Source: Dyella halodurans (lineage in GTDB: Bacteria > Pseudomonadota > Gammaproteobacteria > Xanthomonadales > Rhodanobacteraceae). Taken from it: a stretch of DNA of 64,000 nt. Positions within the stretch are counted from its first letter, which is position 1. Every line of letters starts with the position of its first letter. Where the stretch lies: assembly GCF_026283925.1 (NCBI RefSeq), contig NZ_JAPDPF010000005.1:124001-188000 (forward strand), written 5' to 3'. Below, piece by piece: positions 56,777 to 64,000 of the stretch. The position numbers were made by a program, and so were the translations under genes. The notes below the pieces were generated by a model. That model did not search any database. It saw nothing but the letters and a program-made list of their open reading frames with translations, and was not told the DNA's origin.

Positions 56777-59568
56777 CAGGCAGCCTCGGTCCGGCGGCGC
56801 AGCACGGCGAGCGGCTGTGCCCAGGTGGCGCCAGGTCGGCGCTTGCTGGTGACCAGGGTGAGGTCGCTGGGCTGGAACACGTTGATATTGTGCGTGGCCG
56901 GGGTGGTGAGAATGTACTGCGCACGGGTGGACTTGAGGAAGGCGCCGACCTTGTCGATGTTGAAGATGTCCAGGTGCGCGAACGGCTCGTCGATGAAGAC
57001 GAAGCCGCCGGGACGATCCTCGTCGCGCATCAGGGCCACCAGCAACAGCAGGGACTTCATCACCTGCTGGCCGCCGGAGGCTTCGCCGTCGTCCATGCCG
57101 ATCCAGCCCTTCTTATCGAACTCGAAGCGCACGTTGAGGCCGGCCGAGGCCAGCGCCAGGTCCTCGTTGGACAGCTCGGGCAGCTCCACTTCCACGCCGA
57201 TGCCGGCCAGTTCGGCCAGGATCTTCAGATTGCGCGCATAGCGCTTGACCGTATTGCGCAGCACGTTGAGATAAGCCGCACGCGCCTCGCTGGTAATGCG
57301 CGCGGCGCGCTCCAGATGCTGGCGCCGACGCACGAGGTCCTGCTTGAGGCCTTCGTGGTCGCCGGCCAGCTTGTCGCGCAGCGGCACGCAGCCGGCATCA
57401 GACTCCCAGTGGCCTTCGTTGAGGCGGCGTTCGATACGCTCGATCTCACGCCGTGCCGCGGCAGGCGATTCGTAGCGCTCGCGCAGTTCGGCCATGGCCT
57501 GGCGGTTGCGCTTGCCCGGTCGCACGTGGCTGCGCTTGTGCCGGAACGCCTTGAGGCGATCGATCTGCTCGTTGCGGAACTGGCTGAACTGGCGCGTGCT
57601 GTCGGCCAGCTGCTGCTGGGTCTGCTTGTGCTCGCGCGCCTCGTTGTCGCGCTGGCGCGAGTTCTGCTGGCGTTTTTCGCGTACCGCTTCGTAATGCGAG
57701 TCGGCAGCAGCGTAGCTGTCGGCGCAGCGTTGCACGTCGTCCTGCAGGCTTGCCTGCGCTTCGTGAGCCGCGGCGAATTCGTCGGCACGATCGGCCAGCT
57801 GGCCGCTGGCGTTGGCGCCGCGCAATAGGTTTTCCGCATCGCTGGCCTGCTGCTGGCACTGCTTGCGCTGATCGGTGAGCGCATGCAGCTGTTCCTCGAT
57901 GCGCTGCAGGCGCGCCTCGCCTTCGCGCAGCTGGCGCTCGCGCGCGGCGCTGCCGAAGTAGACATCGTCGACGCCCAGATGACGGCCGCCACGACGCTCA
58001 CGGAAATAGCCCTGCGGCGTGATCCAGTCCTGTTCCTTGCCCAGCTTGCTGCCTTCGGCCACATCGTCGACGCGGCGGATACGATCGAGCTGGCGCAGCA
58101 GCCATTCCGGCGCCGCGGCATTGAAGTCGACCACTTCCAGCAGCGAACCGCGAGTGGGCGCGGTGGTCGGGGCGCGCTCGGCCACCACGAAATGCTTGTA
58201 GCGATGCTGTTCGCCCAGGCGCCAAGCCGCCTCACGGTCGCGCGGATGGTCCAGCAGCACCACATGGCGATAGCCGGCAAGCACGGCTTCCACCGCCGCC
58301 TGCCAGCGCGGCTCGCTGATCTCCACGATCTCGCTGAGCATGCTGTGGCCGATGCCGGCGTCGTCCAGCGCGCGGCGAAACGTCTGCTCGAATTCCGGCG
58401 TATAGCGCTGGCCGCGGCGCCAGGCGCCAAGCTGGGCGGTGAGCGTGCTGAGTTCCTCACGCAGGCGGGCTTCCTCGCCCTGCAGGCGCGCCAGCTGGCT
58501 GCGCGCGTCGATCAGCACGCGGCCCTGCGCGTCGTGATCGGCACCATCCTGGGCGGCGACCTGCTCGCGCAGGCGTAACTCCTGCTTTAGCAGCACTTCG
58601 TTCTCGGTATAGGCGCGGCGCGCCTCGTCCAGTTGGCGCTGCGCCTGCTGGCGCGTGCCATCGGCGAGTTTCTGTTCGCCGCGCAGGTGTTCCTCGTTCG
58701 CATCGAGTGCGTGCAGGCGCTGGTCCAGCTCGACATCGCGCTGCGACAGGTCCCGACACTTGCGCTTGAGGCCGAGCAGCTGCGGACGCGCGCCGCGAAT
58801 GGCCGCGTGCAGTTCGGCCAGTTCGGTGCGCGGAAGCACGTCGGCCACCAGCTCGGTGCGTTCGCGACCCAGCGCATCCCATTCCTGCCACGAGCGCACG
58901 CGCCCTTCGGTTTCCTGCAGGCTGACGCCGATCAGCGAGAGCTGATGTTCCAGCCCGTGCTGTTCGCGGTCGGCCTCGGCTTGTTCGTTGCGCGCGCGCT
59001 GGTAGTCGTCCAGCACGGTCTTGTCGCCGAACACATCGAACACCAGTTCCAGCAGGGCCTTGGGCGGCAGCTGGCACAGCTTGTCGGTGGCGCCCTGTTC
59101 CAGCGTCAGCACGCGGCGGATCGCCTGCGAGAGGCCGGCGCCTTCCAGGCGCACGCGGTATTCGCGCAGGCCCAGCCAGTCGCCGCGCGCTTCGATCTCG
59201 TCCACGCTGACGTCGCCGCCCATCACGGCGTATTGGCGCTGCCACTCGCCGCCCTTCTTCTGGATGCGCACGGCCAGGGTGACTTCGTTGTCCATCAAGG
59301 GGAAGAACGGACGCTCGCCGCGCGGCCCCGGGATGTTGCCCACGCGCGCGCGCAGCCATGCGAACGGCTTGCCGTTGTGGCGCAGGTAACTCTTGTAGTC
59401 GCGGTTGCCGGCGCAGTCGATCGTGAGCAGGGTGCGCAGCGCATCGAGCAAGGTGGTCTTGCCGGAACCGTTCGGCCCCACCACGGTGACGATATTGGTA
59501 TCCAGCGGCAGGCTGAAGCGCTGCCAGTAGTCCCAATGGATGACTTCGAGGCTGCGGAAATCAAACAT
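56776..59568 (-). CDS. SMC-like ATPase, MksB/JetC family
   Basis: A 930-aa protein, shorter than MukB (about 1,480 aa) and near the size of MksB/JetC. Walker A GPNGSGKTT at 31-39. Coiled coils flank a hinge at about residues 395-560 (WQAAVEAVLAGYRHVVLLD). The ABC signature SGGQQ is at 831-835 and Walker B FVFIDEP at 856-862. It should load on DNA with the MksE and MksF subunits and act in chromosome organisation or plasmid restriction. Start overlaps the mksE stop by 8 nt. Confidence 0.88.
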   Translation of the reverse strand: MFDFRSLEVIHWDYWQRFSLPLDTNIVTVVGPNGSGKTTLLDALRTLLTIDCAGNRDYKSYLRHNGKPFAWLRARVGNIPGPRGERPFFPLMDNEVTLAVRIQKKGGEWQRQYAVMGGDVSVDEIEARGDWLGLREYRVRLEGAGLSQAIRRVLTLEQGATDKLCQLPPKALLELVFDVFGDKTVLDDYQRARNEQAEADREQHGLEHQLSLIGVSLQETEGRVRSWQEWDALGRERTELVADVLPRTELAELHAAIRGARPQLLGLKRKCRDLSQRDVELDQRLHALDANEEHLRGEQKLADGTRQQAQRQLDEARRAYTENEVLLKQELRLREQVAAQDGADHDAQGRVLIDARSQLARLQGEEARLREELSTLTAQLGAWRRGQRYTPEFEQTFRRALDDAGIGHSMLSEIVEISEPRWQAAVEAVLAGYRHVVLLDHPRDREAAWRLGEQHRYKHFVVAERAPTTAPTRGSLLEVVDFNAAAPEWLLRQLDRIRRVDDVAEGSKLGKEQDWITPQGYFRERRGGRHLGVDDVYFGSAARERQLREGEARLQRIEEQLHALTDQRKQCQQQASDAENLLRGANASGQLADRADEFAAAHEAQASLQDDVQRCADSYAAADSHYEAVREKRQQNSRQRDNEAREHKQTQQQLADSTRQFSQFRNEQIDRLKAFRHKRSHVRPGKRNRQAMAELRERYESPAAARREIERIERRLNEGHWESDAGCVPLRDKLAGDHEGLKQDLVRRRQHLERAARITSEARAAYLNVLRNTVKRYARNLKILAELAGIGVEVELPELSNEDLALASAGLNVRFEFDKKGWIGMDDGEASGGQQVMKSLLLLVALMRDEDRPGGFVFIDEPFAHLDIFNIDKVGAFLKSTRAQYILTTPATHNINVFQPSDLTLVTSKRRPGATWAQPLAVLRRRTEAA

Positions 59569-60277
59569 CGCTGGTCACTTCGCTGTCTTCGAGATCGTCC
59601 GCTTCGTCGTACAGCGGTTCGTCGTTGTCGTCATCGCTGCGGCTCGGCACCAGGCCGGCGAGCAGGTCGCCCAGCGCGCCATCGAGGATGCGTCGCGCCG
59701 TGCGCTCGTAATCGAACACCAGGTCCAGTATCGGCCCTTCGGCCAGCTCGCCCTTGCGGCGCACGATGAAGCCATGGCGCGCCAGCAGGCCGAGGTTGAA
59801 GTTCACCCGCGTCTTGCCGCCGAGGCGGTCGCCGAAGTCGGCCAGCAGGGTGCGTTCGGCCACCACGGGTGACAACGCGGGATCGCGCGAAATCGGTTTC
59901 GCTTCGGCAAACATCAGCGTCTGCGACGCATCCGTTTCGGCCTGCTGCCGTTCGACCTGGCGCTGGCGCTTGGGCAGCACGATCAAGGCCCACAGCACCA
60001 CGAGCAACGCAATGGCGTCGCGGTCGAGCTGCAAGGTATTGGAGATCCAGCTGTCGCTGCCGCCGAACACCTGGCGCTCGCTGCTGCGCGCCACGGCGAC
60101 GCTGATATAGGCGGAGTACGGATGTTCGCGCAGTTCCAGGCCGACGCTGGCCAGCCGGCGATCGAGTTCCTCGCGGAAGCCTTCGTCCAGCAGTGCCTTG
60201 CGGGCCTGTACGTCGTCACGCGGCAGCCAGCGCTGGGCTAGCAGGCGGGCCACCAGCGCCGCGGTTTCGTCATGCAT
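59561..60277 (-). CDS. MksE/JetB-like kleisin-associated subunit (DUF4194-like)
   Basis: A 238-aa protein with two winged-helix-like parts. It fits JetB/MksE by size, position between the F and B genes, and the strongly acidic C-terminal tail (SDDDNDEPLYDEADDLEDSE). The segment AIALLVVLWALIVLPKRQRQ is hydrophobic but is probably a buried helix as in MukE homologues. Overlaps both neighbours by 8 nt. Confidence 0.72.
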   Translation of the reverse strand: MHDETAALVARLLAQRWLPRDDVQARKALLDEGFREELDRRLASVGLELREHPYSAYISVAVARSSERQVFGGSDSWISNTLQLDRDAIALLVVLWALIVLPKRQRQVERQQAETDASQTLMFAEAKPISRDPALSPVVAERTLLADFGDRLGGKTRVNFNLGLLARHGFIVRRKGELAEGPILDLVFDYERTARRILDGALGDLLAGLVPSRSDDDNDEPLYDEADDLEDSEVTSDV

Positions 60278-61568
60278 CGGATGGTTCCTTGGGTGGATGC
60301 AGGCGGCCCGCGCTGACCAGCGCGATCGCCGCCAGGCCTGGATCGATCAGGCGCGGTTCGATTTCCAAAGCCAGCGGCAGCCGTGCGAGATCAGCGGTCG
60401 GTCCCTGCAGCGCCGACGACTCGGGGTCGCCGAGCAGGCCGAGCAGGGAGAGCCGATACGCGCTCAAGGCGTAGTCTTCGCCGCGCAAGGCATCGCTGAG
60501 TTCCAGCGGCTGGGTGAGCGCGGCGAGTTCGCCATGCCAGGCCAGCAGCGGCGAGAGATCGTCCTCGTCCAGCGGCAGGTCGGCCGTGGTGGGTGTGCTT
60601 TCGGCGGCGGGAATGACGGTGTTTTCCGCTGCGGCGCGTTCGCGTTCAAGCAATTCGAATTCGGCCACGTCGAGCGCGATCTGGTCGTGCAGGAACGGCG
60701 CTTGCAACGGCAGCAGGGCGGCGTCATCGGCGTGCCCGGCCAGCGCGTCGGGGCTGAGCGAGCGCAGCCATGCCACCAGATCGGACGACGACAAGCCGGT
60801 ACGGCCCAGATGCACGCGGTGCTGGTCGATCTTGTTGAGTTCGCGCTGGAACACGCCAGCCTGCCGCAGCAGCGCGCTTTGCGCCCGGCCCACGGCCTGG
60901 GCGAGACGATGCGTGGCAGGGTCCAGGTCGGCGCTGTCGGCAATGCGGCTGACCACCTCGGTGCCTTTCTCCACCCAGTCCCATACCGATTCCAGCCGCG
61001 TCGCCGCATGGCGGATGCGATGCTCGGAACCGGACAGCACGGCGCGGTCGAAGTCTTCCTTCAACTCCGACAGGCGCGACAGCAAATGGCTCAGTTCGTC
61101 GGCGGAGAGCCGTCCCACTGCCTGGCCAGCGGCCAGCTGCGCGGTGAGGTAGCCGAGGCCGTCCTCATCGTCACGCTCGAATTCCAGCAAGGTAGCCACG
61201 GCGGCCAATGCCTTGCGGCCCAGCGGACTGATCCGGTAGCGCTGGGTCTCGCCGTCCCAGGTCAGCAGCTCGTGGTCCTTCAGGCGCTGCACCACGGTTT
61301 CCAGCTTCACCGGCTCCACGAACGCGAGCTGGTCGCGAATTTCCGCGGGCGTCCACTCGGGCGCATGCGCGCGTGCGCCCAGCGTGCGCAGGATCAGCAG
61401 GCGCAGCAGCACCTGGGTATCGCTGCCATGAAACAAGGCGCTGAACGCGCGCAGCAGGGAACGGCCGCGCAGGAGTGGGAACACCGCCGGCAAATCCTCG
61501 GCGGTGATACCTTCGCGCAGTACATCCTGCAGACGCTCGTCGGCGTCCGCGCTATCGAGCGGCGTCAT
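60270..61568 (-). CDS. MksF/JetA-like kleisin subunit
   Basis: A 432-aa protein starting MTPLDSADADERL at 61568; the longer frame runs antisense through folE. The N-terminal half has winged-helix character (VETVVQRLKDHELL-type region and DGETQRYRISPLGRKALAAV), the middle is helical (GSEHRIRHAATRLESVWDW), and the C-terminal part is a second winged-helix region. This is the kleisin layout of MksF/JetA. First gene of the Mks operon, 20 bp after folE. Confidence 0.7.
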   Translation of the reverse strand: MTPLDSADADERLQDVLREGITAEDLPAVFPLLRGRSLLRAFSALFHGSDTQVLLRLLILRTLGARAHAPEWTPAEIRDQLAFVEPVKLETVVQRLKDHELLTWDGETQRYRISPLGRKALAAVATLLEFERDDEDGLGYLTAQLAAGQAVGRLSADELSHLLSRLSELKEDFDRAVLSGSEHRIRHAATRLESVWDWVEKGTEVVSRIADSADLDPATHRLAQAVGRAQSALLRQAGVFQRELNKIDQHRVHLGRTGLSSSDLVAWLRSLSPDALAGHADDAALLPLQAPFLHDQIALDVAEFELLERERAAAENTVIPAAESTPTTADLPLDEDDLSPLLAWHGELAALTQPLELSDALRGEDYALSAYRLSLLGLLGDPESSALQGPTADLARLPLALEIEPRLIDPGLAAIALVSAGRLHPPKEPSDA

Positions 61569-61588
61569 CAATCCAGTTGCCTGCGCTC

Positions 61589-62188
61589 TCAGCGACCGCC
61601 GTGGATGCCGATGAACTGCAGGAACTCCGAACGCGTGCGCGCGTCGTCGCGGAATGCGCCCAGCATCTGGCTGGTGATCATCGACACGCCGCGCTTGTGC
61701 ACGCCGCGCGTGGTCATGCACTCGTGGCTGGCGTCGATCACCACCGCCACGCCGGCCGGCTGCAGGTTTTCCTGGATGCACTGGGCGATCTGCGCGGTGA
61801 GCTTTTCCTGCACCTGGAAGCGGCGCGCATAGGCGTCGACGACGCGTGCCAGCTTGCTGATGCCCACCACGCGATTGGTCGGCAGGTAACCGACGTGGGC
61901 GCGGCCAATGATCGGCGCCATGTGGTGCTCGCAATGGCTTTCGAACTCGATGTCGCGTAGCACGACCATTTCGTCGTAACCGGCCACTTCTTCAAACGTG
62001 CGGCGCAGGTACTCGCCCGGATCGACCTGGTAACCGGAGAACCAGTCGCGGTAGGCCTTGACGACGCGCTTGGGGGTGTCCAGCAGACCCTCGCGACCGG
62101 GATCTTCGCCCGACCAGCGCAGCAGAACACGCACGGCCTCCTCGGCCTGTTCGCGGGTGACGTCGGTCGGTTCGTGGCGGTCGCTCAT
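61589..62188 (-). CDS. folE: GTP cyclohydrolase I
   Basis: A 199-aa enzyme that turns GTP into dihydroneopterin triphosphate for folate synthesis. The zinc and catalytic residues are in [20 protein letters not shown] and the later [13 protein letters not shown]. Full length. It precedes the mksF gene by 20 bp on the same strand, so the SMC genes may be expressed together with it. Confidence 0.96.
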   Translation of the reverse strand: MSDRHEPTDVTREQAEEAVRVLLRWSGEDPGREGLLDTPKRVVKAYRDWFSGYQVDPGEYLRRTFEEVAGYDEMVVLRDIEFESHCEHHMAPIIGRAHVGYLPTNRVVGISKLARVVDAYARRFQVQEKLTAQIAQCIQENLQPAGVAVVIDASHECMTTRGVHKRGVSMITSQMLGAFRDDARTRSEFLQFIGIHGGR

Positions 62189-62266
62189 GCGGGGTCCTTC
62201 GGCTACAGCACAGACCCGTCAGTGTAACGCCCTCGTCAAGTTTTGCGGCCTCCAGGCCGGGGCAGG

Positions 62267-63073
62267 TCATTGGGGATCGGGTACGAAATGGCCCGGGAAG
62301 GGCGTGGGCAGGCCAGGTTGCGGCAGGCCGGGCGAGGGGATCACGCCCTGGGCAAGCAGGTGCTCGCGCGTGTCGTAGTACAGCGTGATCACCTCGTCCG
62401 GCGTGGTGGAGGCACGCTTGAAGTCGGTATAGCTCACCGACGAGTCCTCTCGCGGGCCGTGGCCGGTACCAAGCGGGCCGCTGGCATCGAGGACAGGCAC
62501 CCGCGGTGCGATGGCCGCGACGGAAGCTGGAGCCGACGGTGGCAAAGGGCTGGTGCCGACGGACTCAGCGGCTTGCCGGGCCCCGCTCGCCGCCTCCGGC
62601 CTCATCGGCAGGATCGGGTGCGGAAACGGCCGGGCGCGGAACACCGCTACGCCGATTACCCCGACATTGTCTGGTCGACCCGTGCGGGTTGCGTAGCTCT
62701 GTGCGGCATCGGCAAAGACGAAGTCCGCCACTTGCTCCAGGCTCTTGCGCCAACCGCGTATATCGGTGGACGTGTAGGCGCCGAGCACATAGCCCGTTTG
62801 TGACCAGTCGGCCGTGTCGCCCGATATGGCGTTGACGCCATCGACCGAAATCACGCTCAGGATGCGCTCGCCTTCGATGTTGCGCAGGTGGATCTCGTAG
62901 CGGTGGCCAGGTTGTCCCGCCACGTAATAGCGCCCCTGGTAGCGGTAGACCGGCAGCTCCTGTTCGCTGGTGCGGTCATACACGCCCAAATCCACCCATC
63001 GGCCCACCGCAGCAGCCTGGGGGCTAGCGCCCAGCACGGTCAACAGAGCAAACGCCAGGAATGGGGTTTTCAT
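62267..63073 (-). CDS. Exported protein of unknown function
   Basis: A 268-aa protein with a signal peptide (to about residue 22, AAAVG). The N-terminal half (RWVDLGVYDRTSEQELPVYR, GRYYVAGQPGHRYEIHLRN) looks like a small beta-rich domain that recurs in uncharacterised gammaproteobacterial exported proteins. The C-terminal half is Pro/Ala-rich and ends PGHFVPDPQ, probably flexible. No enzyme motif. Divergent from the FlxA-like gene. Confidence 0.75.
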   Translation of the reverse strand: MKTPFLAFALLTVLGASPQAAAVGRWVDLGVYDRTSEQELPVYRYQGRYYVAGQPGHRYEIHLRNIEGERILSVISVDGVNAISGDTADWSQTGYVLGAYTSTDIRGWRKSLEQVADFVFADAAQSYATRTGRPDNVGVIGVAVFRARPFPHPILPMRPEAASGARQAAESVGTSPLPPSAPASVAAIAPRVPVLDASGPLGTGHGPREDSSVSYTDFKRASTTPDEVITLYYDTREHLLAQGVIPSPGLPQPGLPTPFPGHFVPDPQ

Positions 63074-63164
63074 GCGACGACTCCGGCAAGCACCGCCAAT
63101 CGATGCATTAGCTATAACGGTGCAATGAGCCGAACGGGGTTGAGAGCCGCGATATTGCCGGGCC

Positions 63165-63191
63165 TCAAGATCTGGCGCGGCCTGCCGATAG
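63165..63191 (+). promoter_or_regulatory. Sigma-28 (FliA) promoter of the FlxA-like gene
   Basis: TCAAGATC, exactly 11 bp, then GCCGATAG, the same -10 octamer as at 17206-17213. The predicted start near 63198 leaves a short leader before the GTG at 63220. Confidence 0.75.
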
Positions 63192-63219
63192 TCCAGGCGG
63201 ACCTCCAGAGAACGCCTGC

Positions 63220-63690
63220 GTGAACATCACAATCAACGCTGACCGTAGTTCCATCCCGGTGACGATCACGGGCACGTCGACGAACACGGCTCCGTCAACA
63301 TCCACCTCGTCGTCGACTTCCACCAAGTCGGGCTCGACCCCTGGCTCGTCATCAACCACGGCGTCGACGGCAAAGAGCAAGCAGGCGTCGGCTGCCGGAG
63401 CGGCCTCGGGCACCTCCGGCAGCGGCAGCAGTTCCAGCGCCACGGTGCAGGCCTTGCAGCGGCAGATTGCCCAACTGCAGAAACAGCTCACCAAGCAGCA
63501 ACAGCAGCTGCAGAAGGCGACTGCGCAGAATAAGGGCGGTGATCAGGCGCGAGCCGCCGCGGTCGCCACCTTGCAATCGGCGGTGACCACCACCTCGAGC
63601 CAGCTGCAGGTGGCCGTCACCGAGTTGGCCGCCGCCGTACTGGCTGAGGGTGGCAGCAGTACCGGCGCGCTGGTCAGCACTTCGGCTTGA
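63220..63690 (+). CDS. FlxA-like Ser/Thr-rich coiled-coil protein
   Basis: A 156-aa protein with a GTG start. Residues 12-75 are almost only Ser, Thr, Ala and Gly; residues 75-105 form a coiled coil (VQALQRQIAQLQKQLTKQQQ), followed by a short helical tail. The QLQKQ repeat style is that of FlxA-like proteins, whose E. coli member is expressed by the flagellar sigma factor. A sigma-28-type promoter lies directly upstream, which supports the assignment. No signal peptide; molecular role unknown. Confidence 0.6.
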   Translation: MNITINADRSSIPVTITGTSTNTAPSTSTSSSTSTKSGSTPGSSSTTASTAKSKQASAAGAASGTSGSGSSSSATVQALQRQIAQLQKQLTKQQQQLQKATAQNKGGDQARAAAVATLQSAVTTTSSQLQVAVTELAAAVLAEGGSSTGALVSTSA

Positions 63691-63790
63691 GTGCTGCCGT
63701 GCGACCCCGTCGGGATAGCAAGAAATCCGTCACGGCATCGTGTATGACCACGACGGGGATACAGGACCTTGCCGGGATCACGCGCCATGA

Positions 63791-63809
63791 CGGGCAGCAC
63801 GGCTGCCCG
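63791..63809. terminator. Hairpin between convergent FlxA-like and epimerase genes
   Basis: CGGGCAGC and GCTGCCCG pair around ACG. It lies 3' of both convergent genes; T-run absent. Confidence 0.4.
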
Positions 63810-63876
63810 GCAAACAGCACTCTCGCACTTGCCGGCCGAAACATCGCGTGCCGGTGTCGACGCGGGTCGCTCTGAC

Positions 63877-64000
63877 TCAGGTCCTTTCCCACTCCATCAA
63901 AAACCACGCGGTCATGGATGCGCCAGGGGTAAGGTAGGCGGTGGGAGCGAGGTTGAAAGCGTCCGGTGGGCCGCTTTGCGGTTCGACGCAGGTCGCATGG
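63877..64000 (-). CDS. Aldose 1-epimerase-like protein, C-terminal end only
   Basis: The last 40 codons of a gene that enters from the right edge. The residues CVEPQSGPPDAFN and LTPGASMTAWFLMEWE are the usual end of aldose 1-epimerase/galactose mutarotase family proteins, where the Glu of CVEPQ is the catalytic base. The stop TGA is at 63877-63879. Too little is visible to name the sugar. Confidence 0.75.
   Translation of the reverse strand, partial: HATCVEPQSGPPDAFNLAPTAYLTPGASMTAWFLMEWERT

Noticed and set aside
56776-59568. MukB or SbcC as the identity of the SMC-like protein
   Set aside because: It is about 550 residues shorter than MukB, and its neighbours are MksE/MksF-like rather than SbcD. 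The size and the operon fit MksB/JetC.
61569-61934. N-terminal extension of the MksF-like frame by 122 codons
   Set aside because: It lies antisense-in-frame over the folE 3' half; the MTPLDSADADERL start at 61568 gives a sensible N-terminus.

Overview
This 64 kb window is chromosomal DNA from a GC-rich gammaproteobacterium, most likely of the Xanthomonadales (Rhodanobacteraceae/Lysobacteraceae-like). That placement is an inference. It rests on the high GC content, the housekeeping gene set (dbpA, rluF, yadGH, tatABC, envC-ctpA, gltBD, dinG, folE), the many small secreted or membrane proteins, and two dispersed REP-like inverted-repeat families. No rRNA, tRNA, prophage, insertion sequence or CRISPR array was seen.

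Layout. 0-13.4 kb: a PEP-mutase-like enzyme (partial), a saccharopine dehydrogenase-like gene divergent from its TetR regulator with a double operator, an M13 metallopeptidase, a flavin reductase/ArsR divergent pair, a membrane-anchored ClpP-fold protein, an M28 peptidase, DbpA and a sugar porter. 13.5-17 kb: RluF, the YadGH exporter and a ferredoxin-NADP reductase. 17-24 kb: a complete chaperone-usher fimbrial operon (pilin-chaperone-usher-adhesin) facing a core-deleted mini-pilin, followed by a membrane protein/XRE regulator pair. 24-30 kb: an alpha/beta hydrolase coupled to a NatAB-type exporter, and an M49-like lipoprotein. 30-37 kb: an alpha/beta hydrolase and ferrochelatase, a SYLF protein, tatABC with a cupin gene, CtpA and EnvC. 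37.5-43.4 kb: glutamate synthase gltBD. 43.4-56 kb: methyltransferases, an MmyB-type regulator, a two-domain methylglyoxal synthase-like protein, NRDE, YchJ, NnrU, HutD/DinG, a FAD dehydrogenase, a FrnE-like DsbA protein and an MFS exporter. 56.4-62.2 kb: folE followed by an overlapping SMC-like MksF-MksE-MksB operon and an EF-hand protein. 62.3-64 kb: two secreted or surface-type proteins and the 3' end of an aldose 1-epimerase-like gene.

Two points stand out. First, three intergenic sites match the flagellar sigma-28 (FliA) promoter with exactly 11 bp between the two 8-mers, and one site matches the sigma-54 promoter. They lie upstream of the mini-pilin, the membrane/XRE pair, a FlxA-like gene and the fimbrial operon. 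This suggests that surface-appendage genes here are tied to the motility hierarchy. Second, the MksBEF/Wadjet-like SMC operon has no JetD/MksG nuclease gene next to it; a small EF-hand protein gene, fused by a stop/start overlap, occupies the adjacent place. A methylglyoxal synthase-like protein with one intact and one degenerate domain is a further candidate for novelty.

Tight ATGA or GTGA overlaps mark translationally coupled units: chaperone-usher-adhesin, hydrolase-natA-natB, yadG-yadH, tatC-cupin, gltB-gltD, dinG-hutD, MFS-DUF1993, and the 66-aa protein-DUF938. Starts were often moved inward from the longest open frame on the basis of Shine-Dalgarno sequences, signal peptides, overlaps and family N-termini.
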